Positions 16,102-24,537 of a DNA stretch of 34,765 nucleotides are shown here, piece after piece (positions within the stretch are counted from its first letter, which is position 1; each line of letters opens with the position of its first letter). The notes under the pieces were generated by a model. The model was given only the letters and a program-made list of their open reading frames with translations. It searched no databases and had not been told where the DNA came from. A program made the position numbers and the translations under genes. The stretch lies in the NCBI GenBank assembly GCA_003167275.1, contig PMTT01000744.1, positions 5,664-40,428 on the forward strand, given 5' to 3'. This stretch comes from Bryobacterales bacterium (GTDB lineage: Bacteria > Acidobacteriota > Terriglobia > Bryobacterales > Bryobacteraceae).

Positions 16102-16563
16102 TCACGTTTCAGACCGGCTAGATTGAGTAAATGGCGAGTGCCGGCAGCGGTAGCACTTCGATCTGTCGCGCGATCTGGCCTTGCAGTGCCAAGGCACCGA
16201 CCAGCGCACGGCCGCGCTGGTAACGCGATCTGAAAACAGCGTTCTGATCAAGCCGCGTCGAGTTGAACCCCCTTTAAACTGGGGGGCCTTTCTGGAACTA
16301 TGCCAGAAGTGCAGAATCTCAATGGCTCCCCGGTCTTGGTCCACACGGTAGTAGACATAGGGTGGAGAATGGAGCATCCGCCTGACTTGAGGGTGTCCGT
16401 TTACGGGAGTGCCCACGAAAGGAAGGGCTTCGAGCAATCCGAGGTGGTCGAAAAGATCGTCGGCAAATTGTTCGGTTGTTTCGGGATGCTTCTCCCTCGA
16501 CCAATCGGAAATTTCTTCCAGATCGGCTAACGCGTCTTCGTGGTAGAGGATTTTGAAAGCCAT
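16102..16563 (-). CDS. ParE/RelE-type toxin with abnormal C-terminal extension
   Basis: A 153-residue product whose first 95 residues match the ParE/RelE toxin fold: FKILYHEDALADLEEISDWSREKHPE, a long helix, LPFVGTPVNGHPQVRRML, then YVYYRVDQDRGAIEILHFWHSSRK at the usual family end. The remaining 55 residues are basic, contain scattered Cys and Trp, and resemble no family. The extension starts at a G6 run on the plus strand (16281-16286), where a single-base shift would place a TAA directly after. So the extension probably reflects a lost stop. The ATG at 16563 overlaps the antitoxin gene by 37 bases, as is common for such pairs. The toxin may be inactive. Confidence 0.82.
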   Translation of the reverse strand: MAFKILYHEDALADLEEISDWSREKHPETTEQFADDLFDHLGLLEALPFVGTPVNGHPQVRRMLHSPPYVYYRVDQDRGAIEILHFWHSSRKAPQFKGGSTRRGLIRTLFSDRVTSAAVRWSVPWHCKARSRDRSKCYRCRHSPFTQSSRSET

Positions 16564-16715
16564 TGCTGGATTCGCTTGCGGGCGTCTTGGACGGAAACCA
16601 GGCGGCCTTCCTCGGCACTCTTGATCCGCTGCTTGAGAATGGAACTGGTGGCGGCGCTGATCTGAACTGCCGGCTCGTCGCAAACAAACGGATCAAAGCT
16701 CTTGAGCTTAGCCAT
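16527..16715 (-). CDS. Antitoxin of a ParDE/RelBE-like pair
   Basis: A 62-residue protein immediately upstream of, and overlapping, the ParE-type toxin. The sequence KSFDPFVCDEPAVQISAATSSILKQRIKSAEEGRLVSVQDARKRIQQWLSKS has the feel of a small antitoxin: a helical middle and the GRLVSVQDARKRIQQWLSK end typical of addiction-module antitoxins whose C-terminal helix wraps the toxin. A clear ribbon-helix-helix is not obvious, so the DNA-binding class is uncertain. In such systems the antitoxin, alone and with toxin, represses the shared promoter. Confidence 0.8.
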   Translation of the reverse strand: MAKLKSFDPFVCDEPAVQISAATSSILKQRIKSAEEGRLVSVQDARKRIQQWLSKSSTTKTR

Positions 16716-16867
16716 ACTTCACAATAGCCCTAAATCAGGGGGCGCGCAAACGGATTGTTTGCTGAACCTGCTCCCGTTCCCCGAACTCTCCAGCGAGTAT
16801 GTCGAGTTTCAATCGAATACTCATCCCGTCGCCTACTGGAGATTGATGAAAACGTGCCCCACTCATG

Positions 16868-17692
16868 CTACCAGGGCAATACTCCGATAAGCTTTAGCCC
16901 TAGCTCCGAGAGCACCGCGGGGGCTCCCGGCTCCGGATCAAGTTGTCCGGGCAGACCCCGCCAGTAATCGGGGGCTCGTTTTGTCAGCCACCAGGTCTTC
17001 ATCGACTCTCGAAGTTGCGCGCTATCGGCGCAAGGCTCCATCGAAACGAACGCCGCGACCCTCGGGCGGTTTGACAGATTGGTTGCAGTGCCGTGCGGGA
17101 GCTTCGTCGACCACAAAATGACGTCGCCCGCGTTACCCTCGATTTGTGTCGTTTCCCTGTGATTCAGCCCTGGATTGAAGAAATCAAAATCGTCACGGCG
17201 TGCGTGCCGTTCAAGCCAAGGGTCCAGGTTTTGGTAAACCTCAGGCAGGCACTGGAAACCACCGCAATCGCGGCCAACATCGGTCAGCAGGACCACGGCC
17301 TGCAACGAAGCCGGTTCCACCCTGGGATCGGTGTCCCAGTGAATACTTCCATGGCTGATGGCCGGATAGCGTGGATCGACTGGTGGGCGAAAAATACATC
17401 GGTTGACATCCACCATGAGCCGCGAGGTTCCAAAGAACTCCGTGAAGATCCGGTAAAGATTCGGGAACTGGCGAATGTCCCACAGCGATTGGGCATGATG
17501 CATCGGCACGACACCGTCGAGCTCCGGTGCGCAGCCATACCATGTCGCGCTGTCGGCAAGATCGGCGCCAACGAATGCGGCAATCTCACGAACTGCATTT
17601 CCAGTGAGGCCGGAAGGGACCACATTTCTTATCACCATGTATCCCAGTGCATGGAATTGCTGCCTGTCATGGTTCGTAATCCATTGGCCCAT
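16868..17692 (-). CDS. Phytanoyl-CoA dioxygenase-like Fe(II)/2-oxoglutarate oxygenase
   Basis: A 274-residue non-haem iron oxygenase. The HxD pair is His118/Asp120 (GSIHWDTDPR), the distal histidine is His200 (STKLPHGTATN), and the 2-oxoglutarate arginine is Arg209 or Arg211 (SNRPRVAAFVSM), giving the full facial triad of the PhyH family. The N-terminal FHALGYMVIRNVVP is also typical. Members hydroxylate or halogenate diverse small molecules, so the substrate is unknown. The frame also starts at a TTG at 17710; the ATG at 17692 is preferred, though neither has a clear ribosome site. It stands alone between the toxin pair and a small membrane protein, so context gives no pathway. Confidence 0.87.
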   Translation of the reverse strand: MGQWITNHDRQQFHALGYMVIRNVVPSGLTGNAVREIAAFVGADLADSATWYGCAPELDGVVPMHHAQSLWDIRQFPNLYRIFTEFFGTSRLMVDVNRCIFRPPVDPRYPAISHGSIHWDTDPRVEPASLQAVVLLTDVGRDCGGFQCLPEVYQNLDPWLERHARRDDFDFFNPGLNHRETTQIEGNAGDVILWSTKLPHGTATNLSNRPRVAAFVSMEPCADSAQLRESMKTWWLTKRAPDYWRGLPGQLDPEPGAPAVLSELGLKLIGVLPW

Positions 17693-17791
17693 ATTCGAAG
17701 GGTACGTCAACTATCGTGCAAGGTTCTACTCGGGTTGTTGATGGAACCAGAAGGAGCCAGGGCTAATTGAGCGCGACTTTATTGCTGGCCA

Positions 17792-18085
17792 TTACCTGGT
17801 ATGGGATTTGAGGAACAGCGCCACAACCAGATAGGCCCCGGAAATCACCATCAGGATCTCCAACCCGGAGGTTTGTACCGTCCCCGAAGTCAATCCGAGC
17901 CGATAACTGGCTCTCTCCGGCAGGAGCCAGCTAGAAATCGAGGACATTACCTCAGGCAAGCAACCAAGCAGGCTAAGGAGTAAAACCGCCGCCGACAGAT
18001 AGATGGAAAGGGAAAACCAGCCTTCCGCCCGCGCTCTTCGACTGGAACCATAATCGAGGTAGACTCGACGGCGATGCATTGGCAT
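17792..18085 (-). CDS. Small two-helix membrane protein of unknown function
   Basis: A 97-residue protein with a basic N-terminus (MPMHRRRVYLDYGSSRRARAE) followed by two hydrophobic segments, about residues 25-45 (SLSIYLSAAVLLLSLLGCLPE) and 75-92 (LEILMVISGAYLVVALFL). The basic start predicts both ends in the cytoplasm. I do not recognise a family. The start is well supported by AGGAGG ten bases before the ATG. The 99-base gap to the PhyH start allows a shared transcript, but nothing links their functions. Confidence 0.72.
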   Translation of the reverse strand: MPMHRRRVYLDYGSSRRARAEGWFSLSIYLSAAVLLLSLLGCLPEVMSSISSWLLPERASYRLGLTSGTVQTSGLEILMVISGAYLVVALFLKSHTR

Positions 18086-18568
18086 TAGTCAGAGCCTCCT
18101 CTAAGATATATACCGCAAACTGCCCTTCGTTGAAAGCCATTTTTTGTCCCATTTGAAACTGCCTGGACCGATCGGGCCGATAGACGGCTTACCGGTAACT
18201 TGGACGGTTCCGGTCCACATGAGTCGCTCCCCGACCCCATCTCTGGTCAGTCTGGTCCGTCTCGGGCCGCGCAACCCACGGTCCGGAGGATGTATCCTGG
18301 ACCTATATATCACCGGCAGAACGATTGGACTGAAGGATGGACTGGAATTGGTCCGAGTCTCACATCCTTCGATAGCAAAGTGAGCGGGGCGGGTGGGTGG
18401 CTTTCCTTCGGTGATTTCCGGCAAAGCGGTCGCGAAGCGGGTGTACCGTCACTCAGCCAGCGATTAGGAGCGGGAAATGTCGTCGCGAAGCTCCTCGCGA
18501 AGCCCGCCCAACCGCACGAACTCCTTCCGCCCGCTTGTGGGATAATCAATAGAGCTTCCCCACACTCG
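18086..18568. other. Long gap upstream of lepA, no supported gene
   Basis: This 483-base stretch separates the small membrane protein from the lepA start. Frames on both strands lack ribosome sites and recognisable domains. There is an inverted repeat GAAGGATG / CATCCTTC (about 18334-18371) with an inner GGAC/GTCC pairing, and several repeated GGTCCG/GGACC units at 18200-18360, so a structured leader or small RNA is possible but unproven. A CGCGAAGC word recurs three times at 18430-18510. Confidence 0.4.
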
Positions 18569-20377
18569 ATGGATCGCGAATTCATACGGAATTTTTCCAT
18601 AATTGCCCACATAGACCACGGTAAGTCGACGCTGGCGGACCGTCTCCTCGAGACCACTGGCGCGCTGTCCCATCGCGAAATGATGGAACAGGTGCTGGAT
18701 ACCATGGACCTGGAGCGCGAGCGCGGCATCACCATCAAGGCCCACGCCGTCCGTCTGAACTACCGCGCCGATGACGGCAACCTGTACCAGTTGAACCTCA
18801 TCGATACGCCCGGCCACGTGGACTTCTCCTACGAGGTCTCCCGCAGCCTGCAGGCCTGCGAAGGCGCCCTGCTGGTGGTGGACGCCTCCCAGGGCGTCGA
18901 GGCCCAGACCCTTGCCAATACCTACCTGGCCCTGCACCACAACCTCGAAATCATCCCGGTGATTAACAAGATCGACCTCCCGGCCGCGGAGCCGGAGCGC
19001 ATCCGCGAGCAGATCGAGACGATCATCGGTCTGGACGCGCGCGACGCCATTCTCTGCAGCGCCAAGCAGGGGGTCGGGGTCCACGACATCCTGGAAGCCA
19101 TCGTCCACCTGGTGCCGCACCCTAAGGGGTCTATCGACGCCCCGCTGCGGGCGCTGATCTTCGACTCGTGGTTCGATACCTACCGGGGCGTCATCATCCT
19201 GCTTCGCGTGCTGGACGGCCGTCTGCGCCTCGGCCAGAAGATCCGGCTGTGGTCCAACGGCCAGGTTTACGAAGTGGAAGGGCTCGGATACCAATCCCCC
19301 AAAGCCATTCCCTGCGACGAACTTTCCGCGGGCGAGGTCGGCTTCCTGTCGGCCAACATCAAGACAGTCTCCGACGCCAAGATCGGGGACACCATCGTGG
19401 ATCACCTGAACCCGGCTTCCGAACCGCTGCCGGGGTTCGAGGAGATCAAGGCCATGGTGTTCGCGGGTCTCTACCCCGTGGAATCGCATGAGCATGGCCT
19501 GCTGCGCGACGCGCTCGAAAAACTGCGGCTCAACGACAGCGCCTTCAGTTTCGAGCCCGAAAACTCCGTGGCCCTCGGCTTCGGCTTCCGCTGCGGCTTT
19601 CTGGGCCTGCTCCACCTGGAGATCGTGCAGGAGCGACTGGAGCGCGAGTTCGATATCGACCTGATCACCACCGCGCCGGGTGTGCGCTACCAGGTCACCA
19701 CGACTACCGGTGAGCTGATCCACATCGAAAATCCCACCAAGTTTCCGGACCCTTCGGAGATCAAGCAGATCGAAGAGCCGATCATCGATGCCACTGTAAT
19801 CACGCGCGAGGAGTACCTGGGCGGGATCCTCAAACTGCTTGAAGAGAAGCGCGGGACGCAGAAGAAGTTCGAGTACGTCGGCGGCGGGCGGGTGATGCTG
19901 CTGTACGAATTGCCGCTGAACGAGATTGTGCTGGATTTCTACGACCGCCTGAAGTCGGCTTCCCGGGGCTACGCCTCGCTGGATTACCACTTCTCGGGGT
20001 ACCGCGTGTCGCCCATGGTGCGGCTGGATGTCCTGGTGGCCGGGGAACCGGTGGATGCGCTCTCGATGATCGTGCACAAGGAGTTCGCCTACGAGCGCGG
20101 CAAAGATCTGATCTCGCGATTACGCAAGCTGATCCCGCGCCAGATGTTCGAAGTGGCCTTGCAGGCTGCGATCGGAAACAAGATCGTGGCGCGCGAGACT
20201 ATCTCGGCGATGGGCAAGAACGTCCTGGCCAAGTGCTACGGTGGCGACATCAGCCGCAAGCGCAAACTGCTGGAGAAGCAGAAGGAAGGCAAGAAGCGCA
20301 TGAAGCGGGTAGGGCGCGTGGACATCCCGCAGGAGGCCTTCCTGGCGGTTCTGAAGGTCGGCCAGGAAGATATCTAA
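18569..20377 (+). CDS. lepA: Elongation factor 4 (LepA) GTPase
   Basis: A 602-residue translational GTPase, the usual LepA length. The G domain has the P-loop AHIDHGKST (13-21), the switch region [18 protein letters not shown] and NKIDLP. EF-G-like domains follow, with [23 protein letters not shown]-type text (here [14 protein letters not shown]). The LepA-specific C-terminal domain ends [51 protein letters not shown]. LepA acts on ribosomes, favouring back-translocation or aiding initiation and 30S maturation. The ATG at 18569 gives the family start [19 protein letters not shown]; the frame is open to 18200, but the extra residues are not LepA. Confidence 0.97.
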   Translation: MDREFIRNFSIIAHIDHGKSTLADRLLETTGALSHREMMEQVLDTMDLERERGITIKAHAVRLNYRADDGNLYQLNLIDTPGHVDFSYEVSRSLQACEGALLVVDASQGVEAQTLANTYLALHHNLEIIPVINKIDLPAAEPERIREQIETIIGLDARDAILCSAKQGVGVHDILEAIVHLVPHPKGSIDAPLRALIFDSWFDTYRGVIILLRVLDGRLRLGQKIRLWSNGQVYEVEGLGYQSPKAIPCDELSAGEVGFLSANIKTVSDAKIGDTIVDHLNPASEPLPGFEEIKAMVFAGLYPVESHEHGLLRDALEKLRLNDSAFSFEPENSVALGFGFRCGFLGLLHLEIVQERLEREFDIDLITTAPGVRYQVTTTTGELIHIENPTKFPDPSEIKQIEEPIIDATVITREEYLGGILKLLEEKRGTQKKFEYVGGGRVMLLYELPLNEIVLDFYDRLKSASRGYASLDYHFSGYRVSPMVRLDVLVAGEPVDALSMIVHKEFAYERGKDLISRLRKLIPRQMFEVALQAAIGNKIVARETISAMGKNVLAKCYGGDISRKRKLLEKQKEGKKRMKRVGRVDIPQEAFLAVLKVGQEDI

Positions 20378-20457
20378 CCCGGCACACCCGGCACCCTTGC
20401 CGTTGGATGACTCTCCGGACGATGATAAGCTGGAGAAGACTGCTGAAGGATTAGGCT

Positions 20458-21129
20458 ATGGCCGCACCGGTTTTTCCTCCGCTTTTGAGAGACGGCGACC
20501 GCCTCACGCGCGATGAGTTCATGCGCCGCTGGGAAGAGATGCCGTTCTTGAAGTGCGCGGATTTGATCGATGGAATCGTATACATACTTCCGGTCTCAGA
20601 TCTTCACGGCCGTCTTCGTGTTCTCTTGGGCTACTGGGCGAGTGGCTACATCGCGGCGACTCCAGGTTGTAAGGCTGGGATCATAGGCACCTGGCTAATG
20701 TCTGAGGACAGCGCACCACAACCGGATCTGTCGTTGGAGATCGACCCCAAGCGTGGCGGGCAATCCCGGATCGAGGGCGAATACCGGGCGGGGGCGCCGG
20801 AACTGGCCGTCGAAATCAGCCAAACCGGAAGCACAATTGACATGGGCGCGAAGCTTCGGCTCTATGAGCGATCGCGCGTCCTGGAATACGTGACGCTTCA
20901 GCCCCGGCAGCATCAGATAATCTGGTACTAACTCATCGACGGCAAGTACCGCGAGATCGCTCCGGACGAAGACGGCCTACTGCGCTCGCGGATCTTCCCA
21001 GGGTTGTGGCTGAATCCGGCGGCACTGTGGGCTGATGATTTCGCCGGTTTGGCGGCGACGGTTCAACAGGGAATTGCGACGTCCGAACATGCGGAATTCG
21101 TCGAGCGGTTGGCCCGCGCGAAGCGCTGA
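20458..21129 (+). pseudogene. Uma2-family endonuclease-like gene, interrupted by a nonsense codon
   Basis: This frame encodes the same protein as the neighbouring intact gene at 21189-21863 but carries TAA at 20929-20931 where the neighbour has GAA. The reading frame after the stop remains fully alignable to a TGA at 21127-21129. It also lacks one codon near residue 44. As it stands it would yield 157 residues, keeping most of the PD-(D/E)xK-like core (QPDL, ELAVEIS, AKLRLYE) but losing the C-terminal strand and helix. Upstream sequences of both copies are also similar (GAAGGATTA-GCTATGGCCGC), so the duplication included the leader. A truncated product could still fold. Confidence 0.9.
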
Positions 21130-21188
21130 GGTCGTTCGGAATGCGTCCCAGATGCTAATCTGAAGAAGACCGCTTGAAGGATTAAGCT

Positions 21189-21863
21189 ATGGCCGCTCCA
21201 GTTTTTCCTCCCCTCTTGCGAGACGGCGAGCGCCTGACGCGCGATGAATTCATGCGCCGCTGGGAGCAGATGCCGGACTTGCATTTCGCGGAGTTGATCG
21301 ACGGAATCGTATACATGCCCTCTCCAGTCTCGAACGTTCATGGCGATTTCCAACTTCGTATGGGGTACTGGCTGGTTTGCTATACCGCGGCGACTCCAGG
21401 TTGTAAGGCCGCGATGTCAGGAACCTGGCTGATGTCCGAGGACAGCGCGCCTCAACCGGATCTGGCGTTGCGAATCGAGCAGGCGTTTGGCGGACCATCC
21501 CGGATCGAGGGCGAATACCCGGCAGGGGCACCGGAACTGGTCGTCGAAATCAGCCATACCACTAGCGCAAAAGACATGGGAGCGAAGCTTCGGCTCTACG
21601 AGCGATCGGGTGTCTTGGAATACGTGACGCTTCGGCCCCGGCGACAGCAGGTAGTCTGGCGTGAACTCATCGACGGCAGGTACGTCGAGATCGCTCCGGA
21701 CGAAGACGGCCTATTGCGCTCACGAATCTTTCCGGGGCTGTGGCTGAATCCAGTGGCCTTGTGGGCTGATGATGTTCAGGCTTTGGCGGCGACGGTTCAG
21801 CAGGGAGTTGCGACGTCCGAACATGCGGAATTCGTCGAGCGGTTGGCCCGCGCGAGGCGCTAG
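21189..21863 (+). CDS. Uma2-family (DUF820) restriction-endonuclease-like protein
   Basis: A 224-residue protein of the Uma2 family, which is widespread and multicopy in cyanobacteria, acidobacteria and planctomycetes and has a PD-(D/E)xK nuclease fold of unknown role. Family marks are LTRDEFMRRWEQMPDLHFAELIDGIVYMPSPVSNVHG, SEDSAPQPDLALRI (acidic residue), APELVVEISHTTSAKDMGAKLRLYERSGVLEYV (ExS and Lys) and RSRIFPGLWLNPVAL near the end. It is the intact copy of a tandem pair with the broken gene 59 bases upstream. AGGATTAAGCT precedes the ATG. DNA cleavage by these proteins has not been generally shown. Confidence 0.9.
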   Translation: MAAPVFPPLLRDGERLTRDEFMRRWEQMPDLHFAELIDGIVYMPSPVSNVHGDFQLRMGYWLVCYTAATPGCKAAMSGTWLMSEDSAPQPDLALRIEQAFGGPSRIEGEYPAGAPELVVEISHTTSAKDMGAKLRLYERSGVLEYVTLRPRRQQVVWRELIDGRYVEIAPDEDGLLRSRIFPGLWLNPVALWADDVQALAATVQQGVATSEHAEFVERLARARR

Positions 21864-21919
21864 GAGTGGCCCGCGGGGCGGGTTCGGGTGCGAAAACAAC
21901 ACAGGCAAGAACGCCCGTG

Positions 21920-23504
21920 TTACTGGGGCTCCTTTACCGTGTGTAGCTTCGCCGCGGCATGTCCCTTGGCCTCGACCGACACCGCCTCGCCCTGCTTTTC
22001 GTACTTCTTGAGGAACTCCGGATCCTGCCACGCGCCGTCCTCGACATCTTCCCACGCGAACAGCTTGTAGTCGCCCGGAGGCACACCCCGCAGCTCGAAA
22101 TGTCCATACTGGTCAGTGGTGCTCTTCCGGAAGCGGTCGGCGCGGGCTCGCAGCTTAGGGTCAGGCACCAGGACAACAGTCGCCCCCACCACCGGGTGTT
22201 CGTCGTGATCCAGAACGTCTCCGTCTACGACGCTGCTGGAAAGGGCCGTCACGATCTCCAGCGGAACCACTCCCGTGGCTGGCACCGCCAGTCCGTCGAC
22301 CAGTACGTCAATCTCCCCGGACCGCATGCTCTTGATGTAGAACCCCTGGCCCCATCCCCATCCGCCGTAGAGTTCGATTGAGTATTGATCGGGCGGCAGG
22401 CTTGCAGTGAAGGTATTGTCGTCCTTGACGGGGGGCGTCGATCCCGTGTGGCCGTCCGTCGTCAAGAAAACCCCACCGGGGGTTGAAGCCGGCCTTCGCT
22501 TCGCCCTCCACCGTAATATGCCCTTTGACCTCGGCCCCCGGCAGTGAGGAGACGCGAAGGCCCTCCAGGTCGAAGCTTCGCACCTCTACGGGCACTCGCG
22601 CCTCACCCGCCGTAAGGAAGTACGATCCGGGCGGCACGCCTCGCAATTCGAAATCTCCGGAGGCATTTTGGGTCGTAGTGCGGATGGGGAAATCCAGCAG
22701 TCGACTCCTGTTGTCGCGTTCGGTCAAGGCCACCGCCACGCGCCCGGTCCCCGCCGGGTTGTCCACACGACCGCTGATCCGGAATACGCGGCTGCGCACC
22801 ATCGTCACATCGATCCCGGTCAGCCGCGCGCCTGTCGCAACCTCGATCGGCGCAGCCAGCGATACATCGTGCACCCCCGGATAAGCTGTCGGCACCACCG
22901 CTTGAACCGGCTTATCCGATTTGGGAGAGTGATCCACCTGGTCCCATCCGGACGGCTTAGTCTGCACCGCGATGTAGTATTTGCCCGGCTCCAGCCCGTG
23001 AAACCGGTATTGCCCGAGATCGTCGGTGTCCGTGCTGTCGGCTCCTGTCACTAACACCCTGCCGAATTCGGAAGTTCGCCGTCCGAGGACCACGTGCGCC
23101 TCGGCGATCGGTTCGCCGTCGCTGTCGCGCACCGTGCCCGCCACGACTCCGGCCGGCGACAGCTTGAGTTTCAGATCCGGAAGCGCCTGCCCCTCCTGCA
23201 ACTGGAGGACGCTACCCTCGCCGCCCGCCCGCCGTGCGCCGTAGGACGACTCCAGATACCCGTTGCGCTTGCCCCGCAGCCGGTACCTTCCGGCATCCAG
23301 ATCCACCAGCGTGAAGGCGCCCTTCGAATCTGAGCTGGTGACGGCGGTGTGGCCGGCCGAACGGTCCACGGGCTCCAGCACAATCTGAGCCTTGCCGAGT
23401 GGTTCGCCTGTGACCGAGTCGGCCACTGTCCCCGAAATCGAACACTTCTCCGGCGGCTTATCCTGGTGAAAAAGAAGGAACGCGAGCAACCATAGCGTCG
23501 TCAC
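21920..23504 (-). pseudogene. Carboxypeptidase-regulatory-like domain protein, frameshifted
   Basis: Two overlapping frames together encode one exported beta-sandwich protein of about 527 residues. The first part starts at a GTG (23504) with a short hydrophobic leader TLWLLAFLLFHQ, then repeats of the CarboxypepD_reg-like type, for example ISGTVADSVTGEPLGKAQIVLEP, VAGTVRDSDGEPIAEAHVVLG and ISGRVDNPAGTGRVAVAL. The second frame carries DGDVLDHDEHPVVGATVVLVPDPKL and FELRGVPPGDYKLFAWEDVE. They join if one base is removed from the G5 run at 22478-22482, giving FNPGGVFLTTDG. Such proteins are common acidobacterial cell-surface proteins of unknown role. A sequencing error in the homopolymer is possible; otherwise the product stops early after about 398 residues. 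Confidence 0.82.
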
Positions 23505-23531
23505 GTCCCATCGCTATGCACGCCGAATGCC

Positions 23532-24536
23532 CTACATGTCGCAGAGGGCTGCTACCAGGGCTCCCTTGGCGGTCGCAGTGAGGGGATCTCCGGCCATCCG
23601 AATCTCGGACAGCTCCACAGGGAACTTACTGTCTCCCAGAATCTTCTCGAACCGCTCGCGGAAGCCCTTGGGCATGGCCGTGCCGCCGCTCAGCACCAGT
23701 GGGATGGGCCTCCCCAGCTTAGGCATGTTGCGGGAGGTCAGGAACGCGTTTCGCAGACCGGTCACCAAGGTCTGGATCATGTCGTCGTAATACACACTCA
23801 CCACCTGCCGGAACTGGTCTTCATGGTGGCCGTTCATCTGGAACGACTGTTCTTTCAGGATGCGCACGCGGTTGGCGCGCTCCCCCATCACCGAAGCCGC
23901 GCTGGCGTCGATGAAATCCCCCGCCTTGGGAATGCTAAAGCTCAGGATCGGAACCGACAGGTACGCGAAGCACACGTTGCAAAGGCCCCCGCCGCAACTG
24001 ATCCCGATACCGGTGTAGTTGGTGCTCTCCATCTCGCCATAGACCACCGCCAGGCCCTCATTGATGCTCTTGACATCGTACCCGAGGTCAGTTAAGATCT
24101 CGCGTAAAGTGGCGTCGTGGTAGGTGAGGTTCTCCTCCGCCCCGAGCGGTGCCGCCGGCACGGTGTAGCAAAGCTTCTGGCCCTTCTCCCCTTTGCCTGC
24201 AAGGGAAGTGGCGATGTCGCGGATCAATCTGACGCTGTCGGGCTCGTTGGAATTCAGGATTCCGCGCGCCATGGTCCGACGGATGTCTTTCTGCAGGAGA
24301 TCCGCGAATCGCTCCGATTCGTTTCCATGCACGACGATCTCATTGCCTTCCACGGTGTGCGAGACACCCTCCTTACGGAGGACGTTCTCGGTCATCTTCG
24401 AGTAAGGGATGGTGACGAAAGCGTTCAACTGACTGTCATATTTGAAGCCCTGGTCCGCCTGCCGCGCGGCCACGATGCGGCTGGTGCCCACATCCAGGCC
24501 AAGTGCTGCCGGGCCTTTTGCTGTCTCGGTTTTCAT
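23532..24536 (-). CDS. MreB/ParM-like bacterial actin homologue
   Basis: A 334-residue protein with all five actin-fold motifs in order: phosphate-1 LGLDVGTSR (12-20), connect-1 INEGLAVVYG (158-167), phosphate-2 GIGISCGGGLCNV (176-188), adenosine LVLSGGTAMPKGF (280-292) and connect-2 DPLTATAKGALVA (317-329). Length fits MreB (about 340), but phosphate-1 differs from the canonical GIDLGTANT, and Cys181/Cys186 in phosphate-2 are unusual. It could polymerise on ATP binding; an Hsp70-like nucleotide switch is the alternative. No signal peptide is seen. Its ATG lies one base after the stop of the membrane-anchored amidase gene, with GAGGAG inside that gene's end, so the two should be translated together. 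Confidence 0.87.
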   Translation of the reverse strand: MKTETAKGPAALGLDVGTSRIVAARQADQGFKYDSQLNAFVTIPYSKMTENVLRKEGVSHTVEGNEIVVHGNESERFADLLQKDIRRTMARGILNSNEPDSVRLIRDIATSLAGKGEKGQKLCYTVPAAPLGAEENLTYHDATLREILTDLGYDVKSINEGLAVVYGEMESTNYTGIGISCGGGLCNVCFAYLSVPILSFSIPKAGDFIDASAASVMGERANRVRILKEQSFQMNGHHEDQFRQVVSVYYDDMIQTLVTGLRNAFLTSRNMPKLGRPIPLVLSGGTAMPKGFRERFEKILGDSKFPVELSEIRMAGDPLTATAKGALVAALCDM

Positions 24537-24537
24537 C

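Noticed and set aside
18101-18424. Minus-strand open frame of 107 residues before lepA
   Set aside because: No ribosome site, no recognisable domain, Pro/Arg-rich low-information sequence, and it lies in a repeat-bearing gap.
18464-20077. Long minus-strand frame opposite lepA
   Set aside because: Antisense shadow of LepA, favoured by high GC; no family features.
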